The notes below the pieces were generated by a model. That model was not told the origin of the DNA. It saw only the letters and a list, made by a program, of their open reading frames with translations, and did no database searches. Below are positions 25,263 through 38,329 of a stretch of DNA of 60,000 nt, in pieces. The stretch's first letter is position 1; each line of letters opens with the position of its first letter. Source of the stretch: Membranipora membranacea. Lineage: Eukaryota; Bryozoa; Gymnolaemata; Cheilostomatida; Membraniporidae. The stretch spans positions 22,434,025-22,494,024 of the forward strand of contig OU612070.1 of assembly GCA_914767715.1 (NCBI GenBank). The letters are read 5' to 3'. Both the position numbers and the translations under genes were made by a program.

Positions 25263-27042
25263 CTCATATAAAATATTAGCTCCCTCTGACGATGCGTACT
25301 CTATCGAGGTATTTTGCCAGAAATTGACAAAAATCGATAGGTACGGTCCTGGGGAAATTAGCCAATAATTGGGCGGAAGTCCTTACTCGCGTAGAAACGC
25401 TTGAAACTCTGTTTTGAGGTTCGCAATGACGTCCCTATATCTCATATAAAGTATTAGCTCCCTGTGACGTTGCGTATTCTATCGTGGTATTTTGTTAGAA
25501 ATTGACAAAAATCGATAGGTACGGTCCTGGGGAAATTAGCCAATAATTGGGCGGGATTCCTTAATCGCTTAGAAACGCTTGAAACTCTGTTTTGAAGTTC
25601 GCAATGACGTCCCTATATCTCATATAAAATATTAGCTCCCTGTGACGTTGCGTATTCTATCGAGGTATTTTGCCAGAAATTGACAAGAATCGAAAGGTTT
25701 GGTCCTGGGGAAATTAGCCAATAATTGGGCGGAATTCCTTACTCGCTTAGAAACGCTTGAAACTCTGTTTTGAGGTTCGCAATGACGTCCCTATGTCTCA
25801 TATAAAATATTAGCTCCCTGTGACGTTGCGTATTCTATGGAGGTCTTTTGCCAGAAATTGACAAAAATCGATAGGTACGGTCCTGGGGAAATAAGCCAAT
25901 AATTGGGCGGAATTCCTTACTCGCTTAGAAACGCTTGAAACTCTGTTTTGAAGTTCGAAATGACCACCCTATATCTCATATAAAATATTAGCTCCCTGTG
26001 ACGTTGCGTATTCTATGGAGGTATTTTGCCAGAAATTGACAAAAATCGATAGGTACGGTCCTGGGGAAATAAGCCAATAATTGGGCGGAATTCCTTACTC
26101 GCTTCGAAACGCTTGAAACTCTGTTTTGAGGTTCGCAATGACGTCCCTATGTCTCATATAAAATATTAGCTCCCTGTGACGTTGTGTATTCTATCGAGGT
26201 ATTTTGCCAGAAATTGACAAAAATCGATAGGTACGGTCCTGGGGAAATTAGCCATTAATTGGGCGGAACTCCTTACTCGCTTAGAAACGCTTGAAACTCT
26301 GTTTTGAAGTTTGCAATGACGTCCCTATATCTCATATAAAATATTAGCTCCCTTTGACGATGCGTTTTCTATCGAGGTCTTTTGTTAGAAATTGACAAAA
26401 ATCGATAGGTGCAGTCGTGGGGAGTTAAGCCAATAATTGGGCGGAATTCCTTACTCGCTTAGAAACGCTTGAAACTCTGTTTTGAAGTTCGCCATGACGT
26501 CCCTATGTCTCATATAAAATATTAGCTCCCTGTGACGTTGCGTATTCTATCGAGGTATTTTGCCAGAAATTGACAAAAATCGATAGGTACGGTCCTTGGG
26601 AAATTAGCCATTAATTGGGCGGAACTCCTTACTCGCTCAGAAACGCTTGAAACTCTGTTTTGAAGTTTGCAATGACGTCCCCATATCTCATATAAAATAT
26701 TAGCTCCCTTTGAGGATGCGTTTTCTATCGAGGTCTTTTGTTAGAAATTGACAAAAATCGATAGGTACGGTCTTGGGGAAATTAGCCAATAATTGGGCGG
26801 AATTCCTTACTTGCTTAGAAACGCTTGAAACTCTGTTTTGAGGTTCGCAATGACATCCCTATATCTCATATAAAGTATTAGCTCCCTGTGACGTTGCGTA
26901 TTCTATCATGGTATTTTGCCAGAAATTGACAAAAATCGATAGGTACGGTCCTGGGGAAATTAGCAAATAATTGGGCGGGATTCCTTACTCGCTTAGAAAC
27001 GCTTGAAACTCTGTTTTGAAGTTCGCAATGACATCCATATAT
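25263..27042 (+). repeat. Complete ten-monomer run T1-T10
   Basis: The clearest complete copy of the window's main monomer order. T1 25263 (cctctgacgatgcgtactc), T2 25441 (aaagtatt, tcgtgg, gggcggg), T3 25619 (agaatcgaaaggtttgg), T4 25797 (ggaggtctttt, cgaaatgaccaccc), T5 25975 (ggaggtatttt, cttcgaaac), T6 26153 (gttgtgtattc, gccattaatt), T7 26331 (cctttgacgatg, gtgcagtcgtggggagtt), T8 26509 (gccattaatt, ctcagaaac), T9 26687 (tttgaggatgcg, acttgc), T10 26865 (aaagtatt, atcatgg). Shortened or recombined versions occur near 8.2, 15.8, 19.2 and 30-34 kb. In the 8.2-kb version T6 and T7 are fused (gccattaatt followed by cgccatgacg), removing one monomer. Confidence 0.85.
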
Positions 27043-27576
27043 CTCATATAAAATATTAGCTCCCTGTGACGTTGCGTATTCTATCGAGGTCTTTTGTTAG
27101 AAATTGACAAAAATCGATAGGTACGGTCTTGGGGAAATTAGCCAATAGTTGGGCGGAATTCCTTACTCGTTTAGAAACGCTTGAAACTCTTTTTTGAGGT
27201 TCCCAATGACGTCCCTATGTCTCATATAATATATTAGCTCCCTGTAACGTTGCGTATTCTATCGAGGTATTATGCCAGAAATTGACAAAAGTCGATAGGT
27301 ACGGTCCTGGGGAAATTAGCCAATAATTGGGCGGAATTCTTTACTCGCTTAGAAACGCTTGAAACTCAGTTTTGACGTCCGCAATGACGTCCCTATATCT
27401 CATATAAAATATTAGCTCCCTGTGACGTTGCGTATTCTATCGAGGTATTTTGCCAGCAATTGACTAAAATCGATAGGTACGGTCCTGGGGAAATTAGCCA
27501 ATAATTGGGCGCAATTCCTTACTCGCTTAGAAACGCTTGAAACTCTGTTTTGAGGTTCGCAATGACGTCCCTATGT

Positions 27577-27980
27577 CTCATATAAAATATTAGCTCCCTG
27601 TGACGTTGCGTATTCTATCGAGGTCTTTTGCCAGAAATTGACAAAAATCGATAGGTACGGTCCTGGGGAAATTAGCCATTAATTGGGCGGAACTCCTTAC
27701 TCGCTTAGAAACGCTTGAAACTCTGTTTTGAAGTTTACAATGACGTCCCTATATCTCATATAAAATATTAGCTCCCTTTGACGATGCGTTTTCTATCGAG
27801 GTATTTTGTTAGAAATTGACAAAAATCGATAGGTGCAGTCGTGGGGAGTTAAGCCAATAATTGGGCGGAATTCCTTACTCACTTAGAAACGCTTGAAACT
27901 CTGTTTTGAAGTTCGCCATGACGTCCCTATGTCTCATATAAAATATTAGCTCCCTGTGACGTTGCGTATTCTATCGAGGT
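27577..27980 (+). repeat. M5 cassette, copy 5, truncated
   Basis: M5a (27577) and M5b (27755) are intact. The third monomer starts at 27933 but already has M5d features (ggtaatttgcc, then gtggccaataattgggcag), so M5c has been lost by an in-register exchange. After that, the sequence switches to a different type (gcttggaactcag), so M5e is absent. Confidence 0.75.
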
Positions 27981-29535
27981 AATTTGCCAGAAATTGACAA
28001 AAATCGATAGGTACGGTCCTGGGGAAAGTGGCCAATAATTGGGCAGAATTCCTTACTCGCTTAGAAACGCTTGGAACTCAGTTTTGAGGTTCGCAATGAC
28101 GTCCGTGTATCTCATATAAAATATTAGCTACCTGTGACGTTGCGTATTCTATCATGGTATTTTGCCAGAAATTGACAAAAATCGATAGGTACGGTCCTGG
28201 TGAAATAAGCCAATAATTTGTCGGAATTCCTTACTCGCTTAGAAACGCTTGAAACTCTGTTTTGAAGTTCGCAATAACGTCCCTATGTCTCATATAAAAT
28301 ATTAGCTCCCTGTGACGTTGCGTATTCTATCGAGGTATTTTGCCAGATATTGACAAAAATCGATAGGTACGGTCCTGGGGAAATTAGCCAATAATTGGGC
28401 GGAATTCCTTACTCGCTTAGAAACGCTTGAAACTCAGTTTTGAGGTTTGCAATGACGTCCGTATATCTCATATAAAATATTAGCTCCCTGTGACGATACG
28501 TTTTCTATCGAGGTAATTTACCAGAAATTGACAAAAATCGATAGGTGCGGTCCTGGGGAAATGAGCCAATAATTGGGCGGAATTCCTTACTCGCTTAGAA
28601 ACGCTTGAAACTCTGTTTTGAAGTTCGCCATGACGTCCCTATATGTCATATAAAATATTAGCTCCCTGTGACGTTGCGTATTCTATCGAGGTATTTTGCC
28701 AGAAATTGACAAGAATCGAAAGGTTTGGTCCTGGGGAAATTAGCCAATAATTGGGCGGAATTCCTTACTCGCTTAGAAACGCTTGAAACTCTGTTTTGAG
28801 GTTCGCAATGACGTCCCTATGTCTCATATAAAATATTAGCTCCCTGTGACGTTGCGTATTCTATGGAGGTCTTTTGCCAGAAATTGACAAAAATCGATAG
28901 GTACGGTCCTGGGGAAATAAGCCAATAATTGGGCGGAATTCCTTACTCGCTTAGAAACGCTTGAAACTCTGTTTTGAAGTTCGAAATGACCACCCTATAT
29001 CTCATATAAAATATTAGCTCCCTGTGACGTTGCGTATTCTATGGAGGTCTTTTGCCAGAAATTGACAAAAATCGATAGGTACAGTCCTGGGGAAAATTAG
29101 CCAATAATTGGGCGGAATTCCTTACTCGCTTAGAAACGCTCGAAACTCTGTTTTGAAGTTCGCAATGACGTCCCAATATCTCATATAAAATATTAGCTCC
29201 CTGTGACGTTGCGTATTCTATGGAGGTATTTTGCCAGAAATTGACAAAAATCGATAGGTACGGTCCTGGGGAAATTAGCCAATAATTGGGCGGAATTCCT
29301 TACTCGCTTAGAAGCGCTGGAAACTCAGTTTTGAGGTTCGCAATGACGTCCGTATGTCTCATATGAAATATTAGCTCCCTGTGACGATGCGTTTTCTATC
29401 GAGGTAATTTGCCAGAAATTGACAAAAATCGATAGGTACGGTCCTGGGGAAATTAGCCAATAATTGGGCGGAATTCCTTACTCGCTTAGAAACGCTTGAA
29501 ACTCTGTTTTGAAGTTCGCAATGACGTCCCTATAT

Positions 29536-30069
29536 CTCATATAAAATATTAGCTCCCTCTGACGATGCGTACTCTATCGAGGTATTTTGCCAGAAATTGA
29601 CAAAAATCGATAGGTACGGTCCTGGGGAAATTAGCCAATAATTGGGCGGAATTCCTTACTCGCTTAGAAACGCTTGAAACTCTGTTTTGAGGTTCGCAAT
29701 GACGTCCTTATATCTCATATAAAGTATTAGCTCCCTGTGACGTTGCGTATTCTATCGTGGCATTTTGTTAGAAATTGACAAAAATCGATAGGTACGGTCC
29801 TGGGGAAATTAGCCAATAATTGGGCGGGATTCCTTGCTCGCTTAGAAACGCTTGAAACTCTGTTTTGAAGTTCGCAATGACGTCCCTATATCTCATATAA
29901 AATATTAGCTCCCTGTGACGTTGCGTATTCTATCGAGGTATTTTGCCAGAAATTGACAAGAATCGAAAGGTTTGGTCTTGGGGAAATTAGCCAATAATTG
30001 GGCGGAATTCCTTACTCGCTTAGAAACGCTTGAAACTCTGTTTTGAAGTTCGCAATGACGTCCCTATAT
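29536..30069 (+). repeat. Partial HOR copy (T1-T2-T3)
   Basis: Three monomers, T1 at 29536, T2 at 29714 and T3 at 29892, precede a fresh T1 at 30070. It is a copy of the seven-monomer HOR that stops after T3, the register change being where the next full copy starts. Confidence 0.8.
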
Positions 30070-31315
30070 CTCATATAAAATATTAGCTCCCTCTGACGAT
30101 GCGTACTCTATCGAGGTATTTTGCCAGAAATTGACAAAAATCGATAGGTACGGTCCTGGGGAAATTAGCCAATAATTGGGCGGAATTCCTTACTCACGTA
30201 GAAACGCTTGAAACTCTGTTTTGAGGTTCGCAATGACGTCCCTATATCTCATATAAAGTATTAGCTCCCTGTGACGTTGCGTATTCTATCGTGGTATTTT
30301 GTTAGAAATTGACAAAAATCGATAGGTACGGTCCTGGGGAAATTAGCCAATAATTGGGCGGGATTCCTTACTCGCTTAGAAACGCTTGAAACTCTGTTTT
30401 GAAGTTCGCAATGACGTCCCTATATCTCATATAAAATATTAGCTCCCTGTGACGTTGCGTATTCTATCGAGGTATTTTGCCAGAAATTGACAAGAATCGA
30501 AAGGTTTGGTCCTGGGGAAATTAGCCAATAATTGGGCGGAATTCCTTACTCGCTTAGAAACGCTTGAAACTCTGTTTTGAGGTTCGCAATGACGTCCCTA
30601 TGTCTCATATAAAATATTAGCTCCCTGTGACGTTGCGTATTCTATGGAGGTCTTTTGCCAGAAATTGACAAAAATCGATAGGTACGGTCCTGGGGAAATA
30701 AGCCAATAATTGGGCGGAATTCCTTACTCGCTTAGAAACGCTTGAAACTCTGTTTTGAAGTTCGAAATGACCACCCTATATCTCATATAAAATATTAGCT
30801 CCCTGTGACGTTGCGTATTCTATGGAGGTATTTTGCCAGAAATTGACAAAAATCGATAGGTACGGTCCTGGGGAAATAAGCCAATAATTGGGCGGAATTC
30901 CTTACTCGCTTCGAAACGCTTGAAACTCTGTTTTGAGGTTCGCAATGACGTCCCTATGTCTCATATAAAATATTAGCTCCCTGTGACATTGTGTATTCTA
31001 TCGAGGAATTTTGCCAGAAATTGACAAAAATCGATAGGTACGGTCCTGGGGAAATTAGCCATTAATTGGGCGGAACTCCTTACTCGCTTAGAAACGCTTG
31101 AAACTCTGTTTTGAAGTTTGCAATGACGTCTCTATATCTCATATAAAATATTAGCTCCCTTTGACGATGCGTTTTCTATCGAGGTCTTTTGTTAGAAATT
31201 GACAAAAATCGATAGGTGCAGTCGTGGGGAGTTAAGCCAATAATTGGGCGGAATTCCTTACTCGCTTAGAAACGCTTGGAACTCTGTTTTGAAGTTCGCA
31301 ATGACGTCCCTATAT
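30070..31315 (+). repeat. Seven-monomer HOR, copy A (T1-T7, 1,246 bp)
   Basis: Monomers start at 30070, 30248, 30426, 30604, 30782, 30960 and 31138, exactly 178 bp apart, in the order T1 to T7. T6 carries a private gaggaattttgcc, seen again in copy B, which supports local amplification rather than independent mutation. Confidence 0.88.
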
Positions 31316-32739
31316 CTCATATAAAATATTAGCTCCCTCTGACGATGCGTACTCTATCGAGGTATTTTGCCAGAAATTGACAAAAATCGATAGGTACGGT
31401 CCTGGGGAAATTAGCCAATCATTGGGCGGAATTCCTTACTCGCGTAGAAACGCTTGAAACTCTGTTTTGAGGTTCGCAATGACGTCCCTATATCTCATAT
31501 AAAATATTAGCTCCCTCTGACGATGCGTACTCTATCGAGGTATTTTGCCAGAAATTGACAAAAATCGATAGGTACGGTCCTGGGGAAATTAGCCAATAAT
31601 TGGGCGGAATTCCTTACTCGCGTAGAAACGCTTGAAACTCTGTTTTGAGGTTCGCAATGACGTCCCTATATCTCATATAAAGTATTAGCTCCCTGTGACG
31701 TTGCGTATTCTATCGTGGTATTTTGTTAGAAATTGACAAAAATCGATAGGTACGGTCCTGGGGAAATTAGCCAATAATTGGGCGGGATTCCTTACTCGCT
31801 TAGAAACGCTTGAAACTCTGTTTTGAAGTTCGCAATGACGTCCCTATATCTCATATAAAATATTAGCTCCCTGTGACGTTGCGTATTCTATCGAGGTATT
31901 TTGCCAGAAATTGACAAGAATCGAAAGGTTTGGTCCTGGGGAAATTAGCCAATAATTGGGCGGAATTCCTTACTCGCTTAGAAACGCTTGAAACTCTGTT
32001 TTGAGGTTCGCAATGACGTCCCTATGTCTCATATAAAATATTAGCTCCCTGTGACGTTGCGTATTCTATGGAGGTCTTTTGCCAGAAATTGACAAAAATC
32101 GATAGGTACGGTCCTGGGGAAATAAGCCAATAATTGGGCGGAATTCCTTACTCGCTTAGAAACGCTTGAAACTCTGTTTTGAAGTTCGAAATGACCACCC
32201 TATATCTCATATAAAATATTAGCTCCCTGTGACGTTGCGTATTCTATGGAGGTATTTTGCCAGAAATTGACAAAAATCGATAGGTACGGTCCTGGGGAAA
32301 TAAGCCAATAATTGGGCGGAATTCCTTACTCGCTTCGAAACGCTTGAAACTCTGTTTTGAGGTTCGCAATGACGTCCCTATGTCTCATATAAAATATTAG
32401 CTCCCTGTGACATTGTGTATTCTATCGAGGAATTTTGCCAGAAATTGACAAAAATCGATAGGTACGGTCCTGGGGAAATTAGCCATTAATTGGGCGGAAC
32501 TCCTTACTCGCTTAGAAACGCTTGAAACTCTGTTTTGAAGTTTGCAATGACGTCTCTATATCTCATATAAAATATTAGCTCCCTTTGACGATGCGGTTTC
32601 TATCGAGGTCTTTTGTTAGAAATTGACAAAAATCGATAGGTGCAGTCGTGGGGAGTTAAGCCAATAATTGGGCGGAATTCCTTACTCGCTTAGAAACGCT
32701 TGAAACTCTGTTTTGAAGTTCGCAATGACGTCCCTATAT
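31316..32739 (+). repeat. Seven-monomer HOR, copy B with doubled T1 (eight monomers)
   Basis: Starts at 31316 with T1 (aatcattggg variant), then a second T1 at 31494 (normal aataattggg), followed by T2 31672, T3 31850, T4 32028, T5 32206, T6 32384 (gaggaattttgcc) and T7 32562 (gatgcggtttc). The extra T1 is a one-monomer gain inside the HOR. Confidence 0.88.
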
Positions 32740-33985
32740 CTCCTATAAAATATTAGCTCCCTCTGACGATGCGTACTCTATCGAGGTATTTTGCCAGAAA
32801 TTGACAAAAATCGATAGGTACGGTCCTGGGGAAATTAGCCAATCATTGGGCGGAATTCCTTACTCGCGTAGAAACGCTTGAAACTCTGTTTTGAGGTTCG
32901 CAATGACGTCCCTATATCTCATATAAAGTATTAGCTCCCTGTGACGTTGCGTATTTTATCGTGGTATTTTGTTAGAAATTGACAAAAATCGATAGGTACG
33001 GTCCTGGGGAAATTAGCCAATAATTGGGCGGGATTCCTTACTCGCTTAGAAACGCTTGAAACTCTGTTTTGAAGTTCGCAATGACGTCCCTATATCTCAT
33101 ATAAAATATTAGCTCCCTGTGACGTTGCGTATTCTATCGAGGTATTTTGCCAGAAATTGACAAGAATCGAAAGGTTTGGTCCTGGGGAAATTAGCCAATA
33201 ATTGGGCGGAATTCCTTACTCGCTTAGAAACGCTTGAAACTCTGTTTTGAGGTTCGCAATGACGTCCCTATGTCTCATATAAAATATTAGGTCCCTGTGA
33301 CGTTGCGTATTCTATGGAGGTCTTTTGCCAGAAATTGACAAAAATCGATAGGTACGGTCCTGGGGAAATAAGCCAATAATTGGGCGGAATTCCTTACTCG
33401 CTTAGAAACGCTTGAAACTCTGTTTTGAAGTTCGAAATGACCACCCTATATCTCATATTAAATATTAGCTCCCTGTGACGTTGCGTATTCTATCGAGGTA
33501 TTTTGCCAGAAATTGACAAAAATCGATAGGTACGGTCCTGGGGAAATAAGCCAATAATTGGGCGGAATTCCTTACTCGCTTCGAAACGCTTGAAACTCTG
33601 TTTTGAGGTTCGCAATGACGTCCCTATGTCTCATATAAAATATTAGCTCCCTGTGACATTGTGTATTCTATCGAGGTATTTTGCCAGAAATTGACAAAAA
33701 TCGATAGGTACGGTCCTGGGGAAATTAGCCATTAATTGGGCGGAACTCCTTACTCGCTTAGAAACGCTTGAAACTCTGTTTTGAAGTTTGCAATGACGTC
33801 TCAATATCTCATATAAAATATTAGCTCCCTTTGACGATGCGTTTTTTATCGAGGTCTTTTGTTAGAAATTGACAAAAATCGATAGGTGCAGTCGTGGGGA
33901 GTTAAGCCAATAATTGGGCGGAATTCCTTACTCGCTTAGAAACGCTTGAAACTCTGTTTTGAAGTTCGCCATGACGTCCCTATGT
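32740..33985 (+). repeat. Seven-monomer HOR, copy C (T1-T7)
   Basis: T1 at 32740 has the same aatcattggg variant as 31316, offset 1,424 bp. Private changes are ctcctataaaatatt in T1, tattttatcgtgg in T2, ttaggtccctg in T4 and catattaaatatt in T5. T6 has the normal gaggtattttgcc rather than gaggaatttt. After 33986 the series returns to a T3-like monomer, then T6 and T7 again (34164, 34342). Confidence 0.87.
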
Positions 33986-35409
33986 CTCATATAAAATATT
34001 AGCTCCCTGTGACGTTGCGTATTCTATCGAGGTATTTTGCCAGAAATTGACAAGAATCGAAAGGTTTGGTCCTGGGGAAATTAGCCAATAATTGGGCGGA
34101 ATTCCTTACTCGCTTAGAAACGCTTGAAACTCTGTTTTGAGGTTCGCAATGACGTCCCTATGTCTCATATAAAATATTAGCTCCCTGTGACATTGTGTAT
34201 TCTATCGAGGTAGTTTGCCAGAAATTGACAAAAATCGATAGGTACGGTCCTGGGGAAATTAGCCATTAATTGGGCGGAACTCCTTACTCGCTTAGAAACG
34301 CTTGAAACTCTGTTTTGAAGTTTGCAATGACGTCTCTATATCTCATATAAAATATTAGCTCCCTTTGACGATGCGTTTTCTATCGAGGTCTTTTGTTAGA
34401 AATTGACAAAAATCGATAGGTGCAGTCGTGGGGAGTTAAGCCAATAATTGGGCGGAATTCCTTACTCGCTTAGAAACGCTTGAAACTCTGTTTTGAAGTT
34501 CGCCATGACGTCCCTATGTCTCATATAAAATATTAGCTCCCTGTGACGTTGCGTATTCTATCGAGGTATTTTGCCAGAAATTGACAAAAATCGATAGGTA
34601 CGGTCCTGGGGAAATTAGCCATTAATTGGGCGGAACTCCTTACTCGCTCAGAAACGCTTGAAACTCTGTTTTGAAGTTTGCAATGACGTCCCCATATCTC
34701 ATATAAAATATTAGCTCCCTTTGACGATGCGTTTTCTATCGAGGTCTTTTGTTAGAAATTGACAAAAATCGATAGGTACGGTCTTGGGGAAATTAGCCAA
34801 TAATTGGGCGGAATTCCTTACTTGCTTAGAAACGCTTGAAACTCTGTTTTGAGGTTCGCAATGACATCCCTATATCTCATATAAAGTATTAGCTCCCTGT
34901 GACGTTGCGTATTCTATCATGGTATTTTGCCAGAAATTGACAAAAATCGATAGGTACGGTCCTGGGGAAATTAGCCAATAATTGGGCGGGATTCCTTACT
35001 CGCTTAGAAACGCTTGAAACTCTGTTTTGAAGTTCGCAATGACATCCATATATCTCATATAAAATATTAGCTCCCTGTGACGTTGCTTATTCTATCGAGG
35101 TCTTTTGTTAGAAATTGACAAAAATCGATAGGTACGGTCCTGGGGAAATTAGCCAATAATTGGGCGGGATTCTTTACTCGCTTAGAAACGCTTGAAACTC
35201 AGTTTTGACGTCCGCAATGACGTCCCTATATCTCATATAAAATATTAGCTCCCTGTGACGTTGCGTATTCTATCGAGGTATTTTGCCAGCAATTGACTAA
35301 AATCGATAGGTACGGTCCTGGGGAAATTAGCCAATAATTGGGCGGAATTCCTTACTCGCTTAGAAACGCTTGAAACTCTGTTTCGAGGTTCGCAATGACG
35401 TCCCTATGT

Positions 35410-36298
35410 CTCATATAAAATATTAGCTCCCTGTGACGTTGCGTATTCTATCGAGGTCTTTTGCCAGAAATTGACAAAAATCGATAGGTACGGTCCTGGG
35501 GAAATTAGCCATTAATTGGGCGGAACTCCTTACTCGCTTAGAAACGCTTGAAACTCTGTTTTGAAGTTTACAATGACGTCCCTATATCTCATATAAAATA
35601 TTAGCTCCCTTTGACGATGCGTTTTCTATCGAGGTCTTTTGTTAGAAATTGACAAAAATAGATAGGTGCAGTCGTGGGGAGTTAAGCCAATAATTGGGCG
35701 GAATTCCTTACTCACTTAGAAACGCTTGAAACTCTGTTTTGAAGTTCGCCATGACGTCCCTATGTCTCATATAAGATATTAGCTCCCTGTGACGTTGCGT
35801 ATTCTATCGAGGTATTTTGCCAGAAGTTGACAAAAATCGATAAGTACGGTCCTAGGGAAATAAGCCAATAATTGGGCGGAATTCCTTACTCGCTTAGAAA
35901 CGCTTGAAACTCAGCTTTGAAGTTCGAATGACGTCCCTATATCTCATATAAAATATTAGCTCCCTGTGACGTTGCGTATTCTATCGAGGTAATTTGCCAG
36001 AAATTGACAAAAATCGATAGGTACGGTCCTGGGGAAATTGGCCAATAATTGGGCAGAATTCCTTACTCGCTTAGAAACGCTTGAAACTCAGTTTTGATGT
36101 CCGCAATGACGTCCCTATATCTCATATAAAATATTAGCTCCCTGTGACGTTGCGTATTCTATCGAGGTCTTTTGCCAGAAATTGACAAAAATCGATAGGT
36201 ACGGTCATGGGGAAATAAGCCAATAATTTGTCGGAATTCCTTACTCGCTTAGAAACGCTTGAAACTCTGTTTTGAAGTTCGCAATGACGTCCCTATAT
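35410..36298 (+). repeat. M5 five-monomer cassette, copy 6
   Basis: M5a 35410, M5b 35588, M5c 35766, M5d, M5e, with a 1-bp deletion (gttcgaatgacg) at the end of M5c and private changes aaatagatagg, ataagatatt, cctaggg. Upstream, the monomers corresponding to 20.7-21.3 kb are present, but one is missing through fusion near 35.14-35.17 kb. Confidence 0.8.
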
Positions 36299-38329
36299 CT
36301 CATATAAAATATTAGCTCCCTCTGACGATGCGTATTCTATCGAGGTATTTTGCCAGAAATTGACAAAAATCGATAGGTACGGTCCTGGGGAAATTACCAA
36401 TAATTGGGCGGAATTCCTTACTCGCTTAGAAACGCTTGGAACTCAGTTTTGAGGTTCGCAATGACGTCCGTGTATCTCATATAAAATGTTAGCTACCTGT
36501 GACGTTGCGTATTCTATCATGGTATTTTGCAAGAAATTGACAAAAATCGATAGGTACGGTCCTGGGGAAATAAGCCAATAATTTGTCGGAATTCCTTACT
36601 CGCTTAGAAACGCTTGAAACTCTGTTTTGAAGTTCGCAATAACGTCCCTATGTCTCATATAAAATATTAGCTCCCTGTGACGTTGCGTATTCTATCGAGG
36701 TATTTTGCCAGATATTGACAAAAATCGATAGGTACGGTCCTGGGGAAATTAGCCAATAATTGGGCGGAATTCCTTACTCGCTTAGAAACGCTTGAAACTC
36801 TGTTTTGAAGTTCGCCATGACGTCCCTATATGTCATATAAAATATTAGCTCCCTGTGACGTTGCGTATTCTATCGAGGTAATTTGCCAGAAATTGACAAG
36901 AATCGAAAGGTTTGGTCCTGGGGAAATTAGCCAATAATTGGGCGGAATTCCTTACTCGCTTAGAACCGCTTGAAACTCTGTTTTGAGGTTCGCAATGACG
37001 TCCCTATATCTCATATAAAAAATTAGCTCCCTGTGACGTTGCGTATTCTATGGAGGTATTTTGTCAGAAATTAACAAAGATCGATAGGTACGGTCCTGGG
37101 GAAATTAGCCAATAATTGGGCGGAATTCCTTACTCGCTTAGAAACGCTTGAAACTCTGTTTTGAAGTTCGCAATGACGTCCCTATATCTCATATAAAATA
37201 TTAGCTCCCTGTGACGTTGCGTATTCTATGGAGGTATTTTGCCAGAAATTGACAAAAATCGATAGGTACGGTCCTGGGGAAATTAGCCAATAATTGGGCG
37301 GAATTCCTTACTCGCTTAGAAACGCTTGAAACTCTGTTTTGAAGTTCGCAATGACGTCCCTATGTCTCATATAAAATATTAGCTCCCTGTGACGTTGCGT
37401 ATTCTATCGAGGTATTTTGCCAGAAATTGACAAAAATCGATTAGTACGGTCCTGGGGAAATAAGCCAATAATTGGGCGGAATTCCTTACTCGCTTAGAAA
37501 CGCTTGAAACTCAGCTTTGAAGTTCGCAATGACGTCCCTATATCTCATATAAAATATTAGCTCCCTGTGACGTTGCGTATTCTATCGAGGTAATTTGCCA
37601 GAAATTGACAAAAATCGATAGGTACGGTCCTGGGGAAATTGGCCAATAATTGGGCAGAATTCCTTACTCGCTTAGAAACGCTTGAAACTCAGTTTTGATG
37701 TCCGCAATGACGTCCCTATATCTCATATAAAATATTAGCTCCCTGTGACGTTGCGTATTCTATCGAGGTCTTTTGCCAGAAATTGACAAAAATCGATAGG
37801 TACGGTCATGGGGAAATAAGCCAATAATTTGTCGGAATTCCTTACTCGCTTAGAAACGCTTGAAACTCTGTTTTGAAGTTCGCAATGACGTCCCTATATC
37901 TCATATAAAATATTAGCTCCCTCTGACGATGCGTATTCTATCGAGGTATTTTGCCAGAAATTGACAAAAATCGATAGGTACGGTCCTTGGGAAATTACCA
38001 ATAATTGGGCGGAATTCCTTACTCGCTTAGAAACGCTTGGAACTCAGTTTTGAGGTTCGCAATGACGTCCGTGTATCTCATATAAAATATTAGCTACCTG
38101 TGACGTTGCGTATTCTATCATGGTATTTTGCCAGAAATTGACAAAAATCGATAGGTACGGTCCTGGGGAAATAAGCCAATAATTTGTCGGAATTCCTTAC
38201 TCGCTTAGAAACGCTTGAAACTCTGTTTTGAAGTTCGCAATAACGTCCCTTTGTCTCATATAAAATATAAGCTCCCTGTGACGTTGCGTATTCTATCGAG
38301 GTATTTTGCCAGATATTGACAAAAATCGA

